DNA of 15,802 nucleotides, from contig JADGPY010000171.1 of the NCBI GenBank assembly GCA_017882205.1, positions 1 through 15,802 of the forward strand, read 5' to 3'. The position numbers were made by a program, and so were the translations under genes. Below the pieces are notes generated by a model, which worked only from the letters and a program-made list of their open reading frames with translations, did not search any database and was not told the origin of the DNA. Positions 1 through 7,161 of this stretch are shown one piece after another. The first letter of the stretch is position 1. Each line of letters begins with the position of its first letter. Source of the stretch: Chitinophagaceae bacterium (lineage in GTDB: Bacteria; Bacteroidota; Bacteroidia; Chitinophagales; Chitinophagaceae).

Positions 1-639
1 CCAACTCTTTCTGATGAAGATTGGAAAATAAATGTGGATACATTGATCAATCTTGATGTTCCACATATTGCGGCCTATGCGCTTACTGTTGAGCCCTCAA
101 CCGCATTACAAAAGATGATCTCACTTAAAAAAAAGGAAATGGTTGATCCCGGAAAACAGGCCTCGCAATTCCTTATGCTCATGGACTGGCTGGGAGAAAG
201 TGGATATCAGCATTATGAAATCTCAAATTTTTGTAAGCCAGGAAAAAAAAGCAGGCATAACAGCAGCTATTGGAAAGGAACTCCTTACATAGGCATTGGT
301 CCTTCGGCACATTCATTTGATGGAACAAGGCGATCATGGAACATTTCAAACAATGCCATATACATAAGAATGGATAAAAATGTTATTCCTTTCGAAGAGG
401 AAGTATTGACAACTACCCAACAACTGAATGAATATATTATGACATCGTTGAGAACTATGGAAGGATTGGATGTTGATGAGGTAAGAAATAAATTTGGAAA
501 TAAATATGCTGATAAATTATCAGAATCATCCATCAAATTTGAGAATAGACAACAGATAGTTCGTCAAAAAAATAATCTTATATTAACTAACCAGGGAAAA
601 TTGTTTGCAGATGGAATTGCTGCGGAATTGTTTTTTTAG
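1..639 (+). CDS. hemW: HemW-like radical SAM heme chaperone, C-terminal part (5' truncated)
   Basis: The reading frame is open from base 1 (first residues PTLSDEDWKINVD) to a TAG at 637-639, so about 212 C-terminal residues are present and the N-terminus lies off the left edge. The visible part matches the end of the HemW/HemN-like family: VPHIAAYALTVEP is the end of the radical SAM barrel, and HNSSYWKGTPYIGIGPSAHS is the family's conserved HN-YW-G-GAHS block. A winged-helix HemN_C domain follows. The CxxxCxxC iron-sulfur motif would be in the missing part, since full proteins are about 375-380 residues. HemW is a heme-binding chaperone thought to insert heme into respiratory enzymes. It was formerly annotated as oxygen-independent coproporphyrinogen III oxidase, but true HemN has extra N-terminal sequence that cannot be judged here. 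The gene converges with gpsA. Confidence 0.88.
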   Translation, partial: PTLSDEDWKINVDTLINLDVPHIAAYALTVEPSTALQKMISLKKKEMVDPGKQASQFLMLMDWLGESGYQHYEISNFCKPGKKSRHNSSYWKGTPYIGIGPSAHSFDGTRRSWNISNNAIYIRMDKNVIPFEEEVLTTTQQLNEYIMTSLRTMEGLDVDEVRNKFGNKYADKLSESSIKFENRQQIVRQKNNLILTNQGKLFADGIAAELFF

Positions 640-712
640 CGATCGTGGCGCTTTCAGCGACCTGAGCGTTAACGCTTCTAAGGGATCTTATTGATGTTTA
701 GCGCCCAGATCG
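640..712. repeat. Long inverted repeat between convergent hemW and gpsA
   Basis: This intergenic stretch is bounded by two 13-base arms, CGATCGTGGCGCT (640-652) and AGCGCCCAGATCG (700-712), complementary at 11 of 13 positions. Inside is a perfect 12-base palindrome, AGCGTTAACGCT (665-676). The unit starts directly after the hemW stop and ends one base before the gpsA stop. It may work as a two-way transcription end or be a small repeated element. No T-run follows the hairpin on either strand, so a standard intrinsic terminator is not clearly supported. Confidence 0.5.
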
Positions 713-713
713 T

Positions 714-1817
714 TCACACCAGGGATTCTTCGATTTGCCTGAATCCATTTGCAGCTGATAGATCTCCCCAAAGCACCTGATAGATGGTTTCTGCAATAGG
801 CATCTCGGCTTTTACGGTTTTATTTACAATATGCATGCACTTGCTTGCATTATATCCTTCCGCAACCATGCTCATTTCCAATTGAGCCGCTTTTACTGAA
901 TATCCTTTGCCAATCATGTTGCCAAAGGTGCGGTTACGGCTATACAATGAATAACAGGTCACCAGCAGATCTCCTAAATAAACAGAGGCAGCATAATTTG
1001 TTGTTTCTGGTTTTCGGAGACTCCGGGAATACTCCAATGATCCGGTTTCTCCGGAAGAAGTACTATGAACCAGCTGTACAGTTGTTGACGGCTTATGCCC
1101 GATAGTACCTACCTCGATATTTTTGATTCCTGCCTTTCTTAAAAATCCGGCCATTTCATCAGCACTATTGGCGATAAGAACACTTAAAAAATTATCACCA
1201 TAATCAAGCCCATGAGCCATCCCAGCCCCAATAGCATAGATGTTTTTCAAGATGGCTGCAAATTGCACTCCATAGATATCGTGGTTCTCTATGATGTTAA
1301 TATAAGCTGTTTTGAAATGAAGGGCAATCTCGTGGTTAACAGTTTTATCAACTCCTGAAAAGGTCAGGTAAGATAATTTTTCGGCTGCTACTTCTTCTGC
1401 ATGACATGGACCCAGTACGGCAAAGTAATTTTCAATTTCTACGTTAAACTCTTGTTTCAGGTAGTCATTAAGCAATAAATTTTGCTCAGGTAAGATACCT
1501 TTTATCGCAGAAACTACTTTCTTTCCATTAAAAATATTTTTATCAAGCCCTTTTAATGTATTGACAGCAAACGCAGATGGGACCGCAATGACAATACAAT
1601 CAGCATGGTTAATAACTTCAGCAACTTTTGTAGTTAGATGCAACAAAGAAGTATCAAAGTAAACGGTGCTTATATATTGAGGATTGTGATGACGAGCCTG
1701 CAAATGTTTTATAGATGCCTCATTCCTAAACCACCAGTAAATGGAATTTTGATTATCAGTCAAGATTTTAGCTAGAGCCGTAGCCCAGCTACCACTCCCA
1801 ATTATACCGAACTGCAT
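714..1817 (-). CDS. gpsA: NAD(P)H-dependent glycerol-3-phosphate dehydrogenase
   Basis: GpsA reduces dihydroxyacetone phosphate to sn-glycerol-3-phosphate, the backbone for phospholipids, in the cytoplasm. The protein begins MQFGIIGSGSWATALAK, with the Rossmann GxGxWA motif at residues 7-12. It continues with GPCHAEEVA (136-144), the catalytic-lysine segment LKNIYAIGAGMAHGL (K191) and LGDLLVTCYS...SRNR (281-296), all typical of the family. I chose the ATG at 1815-1817 because the dinucleotide-binding motif starts right after it. An in-frame ATG at 1857-1859, 7 bases after the rnc stop, would add 14 residues with no family resemblance. From 1817 the protein has 367 residues, clearly longer than the usual 330-340. 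The excess lies between EMAGFLRKAG and YLGDLL (about residues 238-271), described as a separate entry. The gene follows rnc closely and is probably cotranscribed with it. Confidence 0.93.
   Translation of the reverse strand: MQFGIIGSGSWATALAKILTDNQNSIYWWFRNEASIKHLQARHHNPQYISTVYFDTSLLHLTTKVAEVINHADCIVIAVPSAFAVNTLKGLDKNIFNGKKVVSAIKGILPEQNLLLNDYLKQEFNVEIENYFAVLGPCHAEEVAAEKLSYLTFSGVDKTVNHEIALHFKTAYINIIENHDIYGVQFAAILKNIYAIGAGMAHGLDYGDNFLSVLIANSADEMAGFLRKAGIKNIEVGTIGHKPSTTVQLVHSTSSGETGSLEYSRSLRKPETTNYAASVYLGDLLVTCYSLYSRNRTFGNMIGKGYSVKAAQLEMSMVAEGYNASKCMHIVNKTVKAEMPIAETIYQVLWGDLSAANGFRQIEESLV
1005..1106 (-). repeat. Candidate in-frame palindromic insert within gpsA
   Basis: This part of gpsA encodes about 34 residues (about 238-271) placed between two conserved blocks that in ordinary GpsA proteins are only about 20 residues apart. 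Its GC content is about 49 percent by hand count, against about 39 percent in the 50 bases on each side. It is dense in inverted repeats: CGGAG-A-CTCCG (1015-1025), TCCGG-TTTCT-CCGGA (1041-1055), TTTCGGAGA (1012-1020) with TCTCCGGAA (1048-1056) at 8 of 9 positions, and GTACTAT (1060-1066) with ATAGTAC (1102-1108). The size, frame preservation and palindromic make-up recall the palindromic elements known inside Rickettsia proteins, but no kinship is claimed. A variable lineage-specific loop is the alternative. Confidence 0.4.
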
Positions 1818-1866
1818 ACCGAATAATTTATTGCTTTTAACAGGGATGATAGCAAACATAAAGCAA

Positions 1867-2577
1867 TCAGACCAGGCCTAATTTTTCAACTGCTATCTGC
1901 GCAGCCACCTGGCTGGCATCTTTTTTATTGTAGGCTTTTGCTTCTGCTATTAACTCACCGTCCACCACTGCACCTATGGTGAACAAGCGTCGGCCATTTT
2001 CCATTCTTTCGTCAAGTGTTTCAAATTCCAGGTTCTTTCCATTCTTATTTGCCCAACCGTACAATTTATTTTTCTGATTGATATCAAGGTTCTCCAGGTC
2101 ATCCATATAAAGGTGAGGATTAATGATATGTTTGGTAACCCATTTCTGTGTTTTTTTATATCCACTATCTAGATAAACTGCGCCAACAACAGCTTCAAGG
2201 GTATTTCCAAATATTTGTGAAATCTTTAAAGAGCTGTCATATTTATTATAGAAAGTGATCTTTTTTAATCCCATTTTCAATGCTATCTCGTTCAATTGGT
2301 TACGATTAACCATCTTGCTTCTCATCTCTGTCAGAAAACCTTCATCCTTATAAGGGTAACGCATAAAAAGGTAATGGGCTACCAATGAACTAAGAACTGC
2401 ATCACCAAGGAACTCCAGTCGTTCATTATTTTCATCAGCTCCTTCGCGGATAGAACGATGGCTAAGTGCTGTCTTATATAGATTGAGATTGCCGGGAGTG
2501 AATCCCAGAACGTTACGAAGTTGTTTTTTAAACTCCTTATCAGATTTACTATCAAGAATGTTTCTCAGAAAACTCAC
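1867..2577 (-). CDS. rnc: Ribonuclease III
   Basis: RNase III cuts double-stranded RNA in rRNA precursors and some mRNAs. The 236-residue protein has the nuclease signature NERLEFLGDAVL (51-62, with E55 and D59 as expected metal and catalytic residues) and the second active-site block GNTLEAVVGAVYLDSGY (124-140, E128). A double-stranded RNA-binding domain follows in the last 70 residues or so, ending AYNKKDASQVAAQIAVEKLG. At the position of E. coli Asp114 this protein has Asn125. The start is GTG at 2575-2577: the frame upstream has no ATG before a stop, and the next in-frame Met is far inside the nuclease domain. The gene sits downstream of fabF in the acpP-fabF-rnc order common in Bacteroidota, with one small gene in between, and is followed by gpsA. 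Confidence 0.95.
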   Translation of the reverse strand: MSFLRNILDSKSDKEFKKQLRNVLGFTPGNLNLYKTALSHRSIREGADENNERLEFLGDAVLSSLVAHYLFMRYPYKDEGFLTEMRSKMVNRNQLNEIALKMGLKKITFYNKYDSSLKISQIFGNTLEAVVGAVYLDSGYKKTQKWVTKHIINPHLYMDDLENLDINQKNKLYGWANKNGKNLEFETLDERMENGRRLFTIGAVVDGELIAEAKAYNKKDASQVAAQIAVEKLGLV

Positions 2578-2625
2578 GCAAGGAATTAATTTACCGAAAC
2601 TAAATATTATTGTGCCAAATCAGCA

Positions 2626-2955
2626 CTATTTGTAGAACTTAAGGAAGCAAAGAACGGCAATCAGTTGTGTCACCCAAAATACTAAAGCCCATAGTATCAA
2701 CGTTCCTTCAGCTTTAGACACTCTTTTTACCAGCTTATGCTGCAACTCATGTGCATCTTCTTTAGTAGCAAAAACTGTGCGCATTTCTTCTCTCCATGCC
2801 ATGATCTCTTTTTTTGAAGCATCCACCTGTGCGCTTACTTCTTTCTGAATTTCCGAATCAATATAAAGCATGAGATCATCAGATTCTTTTTCTCCTAATC
2901 TTCTTGTAAGAAAATTTCTTATATCTGAATTGGAAATATTCGGAGAAGTATCCAT
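2626..2955 (-). CDS. Small coiled-coil protein with C-terminal membrane anchor (DUF1640/CCDC90-like)
   Basis: A 109-residue protein of unknown function. Residues 1-25 are polar. About 30-83 form a charged helical stretch with heptad character (SEIQKEVSAQVDASKKEIMAWREEM...ELQHKLVKRVSKAEG, shown in part), likely a coiled coil. One hydrophobic segment, about residues 86-106 (LILWALVFWVTQLIAVLCFL), is followed by the short tail KFYK. This layout, a helical stalk ending in KxEG plus a transmembrane helix at the very C-terminus, resembles the DUF1640/CCDC90 (MCUR1-like) group, but the match is only by architecture. It lies 21 bases after fabF and 48 bases before rnc on the same strand, so it is probably part of the operon. 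The predicted topology is a cytoplasmic coiled coil tethered to the inner membrane. Confidence 0.75.
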   Translation of the reverse strand: MDTSPNISNSDIRNFLTRRLGEKESDDLMLYIDSEIQKEVSAQVDASKKEIMAWREEMRTVFATKEDAHELQHKLVKRVSKAEGTLILWALVFWVTQLIAVLCFLKFYK

Positions 2956-2976
2956 ATTAAATATTTTAATGGTAAG

Positions 2977-4230
2977 CTATGCTATGTACTTCTTCAGAAT
3001 TACTGAAGCATTGTGTCCACCAAATCCAAAAGTATTGCTAAGTGCTGCATTTACCACGCGTGATTGTGCCTTATTAAATGTAAAGTTTAGCTTTGGATCA
3101 AGATCAGGATCATCTGTAAAATGATTGATCGTAGGTGGTATAATATCTTTCGTTACGGCTAAGATACAAGCCAGTGCTTCTATCACACCTGCGGCCCCCA
3201 GGCAATGCCCTGTCATGGATTTTGTGGAACTGATATTAAGATCATATGCATTATCACCAAATACATTCAATATCGCCTTTGCTTCTGCTATATCTCCAAG
3301 TGGCGTTGAAGTGCCATGTACATTAATATAGTCAATGTCCTCAGGCTTCATACCCGCATCTTTCAAAGCAACGTGCATTACATTTCGAGCTCCTTTGCCT
3401 TCAGGATGAGGTGCGGTGATATGATGAGCATCTGCAGCGGCACCTCCTCCAGCAATCTCACAATAGATCTTGGCTCCACGGGCAAGTGCATGATCAAGAG
3501 ATTCAAGAATCAATACACCTGCGCCCTCTCCCATCACAAAACCATCACGGTCTTTATCAAAAGGACGAGATGCTGTGGACGGATCATTGTTCCTTTCGCT
3601 CAATGCTTTCATGGCATTAAATCCACCTACTCCGGCAGCACAAATAACGGCTTCACTACCTCCGGTAAGAATGATGTCTGCTTTATCCAGCCGAATCGTA
3701 TCAAATGCATCAATGATTGCATTGGTACTGGATGCACATGCACTCACCACTGCAAAGTTAGGTCCACGGAATCCATGCCTCATTGAAATCTGGCCGGCAG
3801 CAATATCCAATATCATTTTTGGAATAAAGAAAGGATTAAAGCGTGGAGTGCCGTCACCTAAGGCATACTGGCTTACTTCCTCCTGGAAGGTGATGATCCC
3901 GCCTATACCACTGGCAAAAATGACACCTACACGATCAGGATCTACATTTTCCTTACTGATCCCGGCATCTTTTACAGCTTCATCACTTGTAATTAAGGCA
4001 AATTGAGTAAAACGATCAATTTTTCGGGCTTCCTTTCGATCCAGGTAATCAGTCGCTTCGAAACCCTTAACCTCACAGGCAAAGCGGGTTTTGAATTTTG
4101 AACTATCGAATTGCTTTATGTGATCAGCGCCAGACACACCATTGGAAAGGCCTTCCCAGTACTCGGGAACGGTCTTACCCAATGGCGTGATAGCACCCAT
4201 CCCGGTTACAACAACTCTTTTTAATTCCAT
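2977..4230 (-). CDS. fabF: Beta-ketoacyl-[acyl-carrier-protein] synthase II
   Basis: FabF condenses malonyl-ACP with acyl-ACP, elongating fatty acids in the cytoplasmic type II pathway. At 417 residues it has the normal family length. The N-terminus KRVVVTGMGAITPLG is typical. The catalytic triad is complete: C165 in VSACASSTNAI, H305 in VNVHGTSTPLGD-type sequence (here INVHGTSTPLGD) and H342 in GHCLGAAGVIEA, each two residues beyond E. coli C163, H303 and H340. The glycine-rich C-terminal NTFGFGGHNASVIL is also present. The gene lies 31 bases after acpP on the same strand, so enzyme and carrier protein are almost certainly made from one message. KAS II rather than KAS I is chosen from overall resemblance and the acpP linkage. 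Confidence 0.97.
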   Translation of the reverse strand: MELKRVVVTGMGAITPLGKTVPEYWEGLSNGVSGADHIKQFDSSKFKTRFACEVKGFEATDYLDRKEARKIDRFTQFALITSDEAVKDAGISKENVDPDRVGVIFASGIGGIITFQEEVSQYALGDGTPRFNPFFIPKMILDIAAGQISMRHGFRGPNFAVVSACASSTNAIIDAFDTIRLDKADIILTGGSEAVICAAGVGGFNAMKALSERNNDPSTASRPFDKDRDGFVMGEGAGVLILESLDHALARGAKIYCEIAGGGAAADAHHITAPHPEGKGARNVMHVALKDAGMKPEDIDYINVHGTSTPLGDIAEAKAILNVFGDNAYDLNISSTKSMTGHCLGAAGVIEALACILAVTKDIIPPTINHFTDDPDLDPKLNFTFNKAQSRVVNAALSNTFGFGGHNASVILKKYIA

Positions 4231-4261
4231 AAAGCTTGCCTGCGATGATTAAAAAAGATAA

Positions 4262-4498
4262 TTACTTAGCATGTTCTTCCAAGTATGCTACAGCCTGGCC
4301 CACAGTAGTAATGGTTTCGGCTTGTTCATCCGGAATAGAAATATTGAATTCTTTTTCAAATTCCATTATTAATTCAACGGTGTCCAAACTATCGGCACCT
4401 AGATCGTTGGTGAAAGAAGCTTCAGGAGTAACCTCTGCCTCATCAACACCTAATTTGTCAACAATGATTTTTTTTACTCTTGTTGCAATGTCTGACAT
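4262..4498 (-). CDS. acpP: Acyl carrier protein
   Basis: A 78-residue acidic four-helix carrier protein that holds growing acyl chains as thioesters on a phosphopantetheine arm. The attachment serine is S37 in the signature GADSLDTVELIMEFE, and the pattern of acidic residues after it (helix II, the docking surface for FabF and other enzymes) is intact. Length and start (MSDIATRVKKIIVDKLGV) are standard. It is the first gene of the minus-strand group acpP-fabF-small membrane gene-rnc-gpsA. A TAnnTTTG element lies just upstream. Confidence 0.98.
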   Translation of the reverse strand: MSDIATRVKKIIVDKLGVDEAEVTPEASFTNDLGADSLDTVELIMEFEKEFNISIPDEQAETITTVGQAVAYLEEHAK

Positions 4499-4525
4499 GA
4501 TTATAAAATTTAGTTAATACGGCTA

Positions 4526-4533
4526 CAAAAATA
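4526..4533 (-). promoter_or_regulatory. Candidate -7 element of the acpP operon promoter
   Basis: On the minus strand this reads TATTTTTG, an exact match to the Bacteroidota -7 consensus TAnnTTTG. It lies 27 bases before the acpP ATG, giving a likely leader of about 20 bases. The matching -33 region is a run of T without a clear TTTG, so only half of the promoter is supported by sequence. Confidence 0.45.
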
Positions 4534-4742
4534 TACTTTTTGTAATAAAAAAAAATAATAAGTAGAACCTCCTGTATTCAGCAAAATATTGTATTCAATT
4601 CATTGAAAGATAAAAAATTAAATAGGGCTTTAAAGTATGTTTTTCAGCTTGAAATTTTTATGAATTGATACTCTGCGAGCCGGAATGAATAAAAATTGTA
4701 TATTTATTTGCAACTTGCCATTTTGAATTTGAAATATATGAT

Positions 4743-5171
4743 ATGCCGATAAAGCAAATTGATCACGGAACTAAGGAGTATAAGCAGATGGTTGACTTGC
4801 GTAATGAAATATTACGTAAGCCCTTGGGACTCTATTTTCAAAAGGATGAACTTGATCGTGAAAAAGAGGATATCCTCATCGGGGCCTTTGAAGAAGATAA
4901 GATGCTGGGTTGTTGCCTGCTTACCAAAATTGATAATAAGTCAGTAAGGCTTAGGCAAATGGCTGTGCAAAATAACCTTCAGGGAAAGGGAATTGGTGCC
5001 ACGATGATGAACTTTGCAGAAAATGTTGCCAGGGATGCAGGTTACAAACATATGATCATGCATGCCCGTAAAACTGCAATTGGCTTTTATGAAAAATTAG
5101 GTTACAAGGTATCCGGTAAAGAATTTGAAGAAATTACTATCCCACATTTTATTATGGAGAAGAAACTTTGA
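4743..5171 (+). CDS. GNAT family N-acetyltransferase
   Basis: A 142-residue single-domain acetyltransferase of the GNAT fold, which moves an acetyl group from acetyl-CoA to an amine. The acetyl-CoA pyrophosphate-binding motif A is visible as RQMAVQNNLQGKGIGATMM (71-89), with the Q/RxxGxG/A signature at QGKGIG (80-85). The C-terminal motif B region reads HARKTAIGFYEKLGYKVSG (107-125). The ending PHFIMEKKL resembles the ElaA/YjcF-like subgroup. The substrate cannot be told from sequence. It stands alone on the plus strand, with 244 bases of non-coding DNA separating it from divergent acpP, and converges with the YcxB-like gene. The ATG at 4743 is the first start in the frame and gives a normal N-terminus. 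Confidence 0.88.
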   Translation: MPIKQIDHGTKEYKQMVDLRNEILRKPLGLYFQKDELDREKEDILIGAFEEDKMLGCCLLTKIDNKSVRLRQMAVQNNLQGKGIGATMMNFAENVARDAGYKHMIMHARKTAIGFYEKLGYKVSGKEFEEITIPHFIMEKKL

Positions 5172-5172
5172 A

Positions 5173-5214
5173 TGCCAGTTCTTAGCCTGCCTACCGGAGG
5201 CAGGTTTGCCAGTT
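5173..5214. repeat. Small hairpin element flanked by 8-base direct repeats
   Basis: CCTGCCT (5186-5192) and AGGCAGG (5198-5204) form a perfect 7-base stem around the loop ACCGG. The hairpin is bracketed by two copies of TGCCAGTT (5173-5180 and 5207-5214). It lies between the converging GNAT and YcxB-like genes, where it could end transcription from both sides, although no strong T-run follows. The direct repeats make it look like a tiny inserted unit with a duplicated target. Confidence 0.55.
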
Positions 5215-5218
5215 TATT

Positions 5219-5695
5219 TCATTTCCTGATTTTTTCTGAGAGTACCTTTCTCACATCATGAAGATCATACATTTCGAATGCCTCCTTGGGCAATAAGAAA
5301 AAAGACCGGCTATCAAAATACAAATGGAAGAAGTACGGACTTTCAATCACTGAGCTAAATGCAGTCCATGGCCAACTTTTACTTCCCCTCTCATTTTCAA
5401 GGAACAGGTGCTGATCTTCAAATGAAACCTTGAAATGATCTTTGAATGTTGCTGCCTTCTTATAGATCATTTTTGGTAATACAAACCAAAATGTGATCAT
5501 CAGGCTGAACCATAATACCGAACTTACCATGAATGCCAGGGGAGAAATCTTATGCCAAAAGAAAAGACCAGCTGAAACAATGGCAAAAATATTCACCACA
5601 ATCATCATCAGCTTAATCTCACGCCGGGTAATGAAATGATATCGCAGTGCTTGTAATACCTTTCCTTTATTATATTCGAAGTACGCAGAAGTCAT
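5219..5695 (-). CDS. YcxB-like small membrane protein
   Basis: A 158-residue protein with two predicted membrane helices at about residues 29-47 (LMMIVVNIFAIVSAGLFFW) and 52-73. The N-terminal part is short and basic. The C-terminal half is soluble, with FKVSFEDQHLFLENERGSKSWPW, shown in part, then FSSVIESPYFFHLYFDSRSFFLLPKEAF. That pattern, a short beta-rich domain that ends 'LLPKEAF' followed by a helix, fits the YcxB C-terminal-domain family found in many Bacillota and Bacteroidota. Its function is unknown. It is the last of four minus-strand genes (nrdJ, OmpA-like, PhoD-like, this one), 35 bases after the PhoD-like gene in genome coordinates but upstream of it in transcription, so it is transcribed first of the pair's neighbours only if it has its own promoter; none is clear. 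Confidence 0.7.
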   Translation of the reverse strand: MTSAYFEYNKGKVLQALRYHFITRREIKLMMIVVNIFAIVSAGLFFWHKISPLAFMVSSVLWFSLMITFWFVLPKMIYKKAATFKDHFKVSFEDQHLFLENERGSKSWPWTAFSSVIESPYFFHLYFDSRSFFLLPKEAFEMYDLHDVRKVLSEKIRK

Positions 5696-5730
5696 TCATT
5701 TAGTTTTAATTCCTATACAATTTGTTTACA

Positions 5731-7119
5731 CTATTTAAGCTCATGTTCATCTATGCTCCATTCACCGAGTTTTTGTCCCTTTAGTCCTATGAACTCAATC
5801 CTTAAAGTGCGTTGATTTTTTTTACCTGATACCGAAACATTTGCAAAATTTTGTTCCTCAACCAATGTTCCTGGTATCCTTAATGGATTATTCAATTCTA
5901 TTCCCTCAACCTTGCTGATGCCCGAAGTATAAGGTGAGGTGGTGATATCATATAATGTATAGGCCTTTTCCCTTGGCAGCTTTATCACTTCACTATGATG
6001 ACGATCCCCACTCACAAAAATTACCCCATTAATCTTCTGCGTTTTTATAAAATCCATTAACTCGATAAATTCAGCACTATAGCGTCGCATGCATTCCACT
6101 TGTAACGGTGCATATGGATTAAGCACCTGGCTTCCGATAGCTATGATCCTGAATGTTGATCTGCTGTAAACCAGGGAATTTTTAAGCCATTCCATCTGCT
6201 GCCTGCCGAAAAATGTTTTGGCCTTATTGGGTTGACCATTAATGCTGTCAACAATCCCATCCTCACTTCTGAAATAACGATCATCTGTTAAAAAAATATC
6301 TACATCTCCATAGCTAACCTTAGTATAGATGCCTTTCCCATCCTCTCCATAACTTGGATTGCACCAGTAGTTCATAAAAATCTTCCTGCTCTCATCTTTC
6401 AGGATGTAGCTTTTGCCTTCGTCATCCGGACCATAATCATGATCATCCCAGGTTGCATATTGAGGCATTGACGACATAAATTTTTGTAATACCGGCAAAC
6501 TCATATCCCGATGTGCCCGGTATTGTAATCCCCAGGCGGTAAAATAGTCCGCCTCACGCGTGTACCAGTTGTCACCTAGCCATACATGAAACGAGGCTTT
6601 AGTATTTGCCATCGTTTCAAAAATGGAAGAATCACCTCCATAAGGCTTCCCCGGCCGATCAAAGACCGGCTCATTAAAATAGGCGCAGCTCCCCATTAGA
6701 AAATTAAAATCAGGTGCAGGTTTACGCCACTGCCACAGATCTTTTGTTGAAAACTGTAATGGGTAAGAGGATGTAACTGATTTGCCATCAAGAAATATGG
6801 TGTAATGATAATTTGTATTCATCTTAAGGCCATTCAAATCGATCTTTATGGGATTGAATTCCTTTCCCAATTCTCCTTTATAAGAAACTGTTAGAGGAAC
6901 AGAATGTGATCCAGGATCAAAATATTTAACCATTACAGACCTTACCCAGGGAGCAACTTCCATCCAGATGGTTGCATTACGCAACTCAACATTATCCGCT
7001 CGTGGCCCGCTAATCAATCCAACTCTATTTTGAGCTGAGATGGGGGTATTAATAATACTTAGAAAGATCAACAAACTAGCAATGCTAAGTATTTTCTTAC
7101 AATTAACTAAATAGATCAT
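5731..7119 (-). CDS. Secreted PhoD-like alkaline phosphatase/phosphodiesterase
   Basis: A 462-residue protein of the PhoD-like metallophosphatase fold. A hydrophobic signal sequence covers about residues 8-29 with probable cleavage at ISA-QN, so it acts in the periplasm or outside the cell. A fibronectin-like N-terminal domain (about 33-125) is followed by the metal-dependent catalytic domain. Metal-site motifs visible are GSCAY (143-147), WLGDN (180-184), TWDDHDYGPDD (223-233) and VSGDRHHSE (369-377). The family hydrolyses phosphate mono- or diesters, often with Ca/Fe or Mn cofactors. The exact substrate is not shown by sequence. It follows the OmpA-like gene by 42 bases on the same strand. 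No pho-box-like repeat was seen upstream. Confidence 0.88.
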   Translation of the reverse strand: MIYLVNCKKILSIASLLIFLSIINTPISAQNRVGLISGPRADNVELRNATIWMEVAPWVRSVMVKYFDPGSHSVPLTVSYKGELGKEFNPIKIDLNGLKMNTNYHYTIFLDGKSVTSSYPLQFSTKDLWQWRKPAPDFNFLMGSCAYFNEPVFDRPGKPYGGDSSIFETMANTKASFHVWLGDNWYTREADYFTAWGLQYRAHRDMSLPVLQKFMSSMPQYATWDDHDYGPDDEGKSYILKDESRKIFMNYWCNPSYGEDGKGIYTKVSYGDVDIFLTDDRYFRSEDGIVDSINGQPNKAKTFFGRQQMEWLKNSLVYSRSTFRIIAIGSQVLNPYAPLQVECMRRYSAEFIELMDFIKTQKINGVIFVSGDRHHSEVIKLPREKAYTLYDITTSPYTSGISKVEGIELNNPLRIPGTLVEEQNFANVSVSGKKNQRTLRIEFIGLKGQKLGEWSIDEHELK

Positions 7120-7142
7120 AACGCAAAATAAAACATTTGCAA

Positions 7143-7150
7143 CAAAAATA
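7143..7150 (-). promoter_or_regulatory. Possible -7 element before the PhoD-like gene
   Basis: On the minus strand this reads TATTTTTG, matching TAnnTTTG, in the 42-base gap between the OmpA-like gene and the PhoD-like gene, about 23 bases before its ATG. No TTG stands at the expected upstream distance, so this may be chance in AT-rich DNA. Confidence 0.25.
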
Positions 7151-7161
7151 AAGGCTGATAA

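Noticed and set aside
845..1105. Plus-strand open frame of 86 codons opposite gpsA
   Set aside because: It is antisense to gpsA and is probably kept open only because of gpsA codon constraints and the palindromic insert. No domain or start context supports it.
3316..3786. Long plus-strand open frame of 156 codons opposite fabF
   Set aside because: It lies fully antisense to fabF, whose sequence and catalytic motifs are complete. The predicted protein is cysteine-rich with no recognisable pattern.
4499..4742. Possible promoter of the GNAT gene near TTTATTTG
   Set aside because: It differs from TAnnTTTG at an important position and lacks a properly spaced TTG upstream, so it is not distinguishable from AT-rich background.
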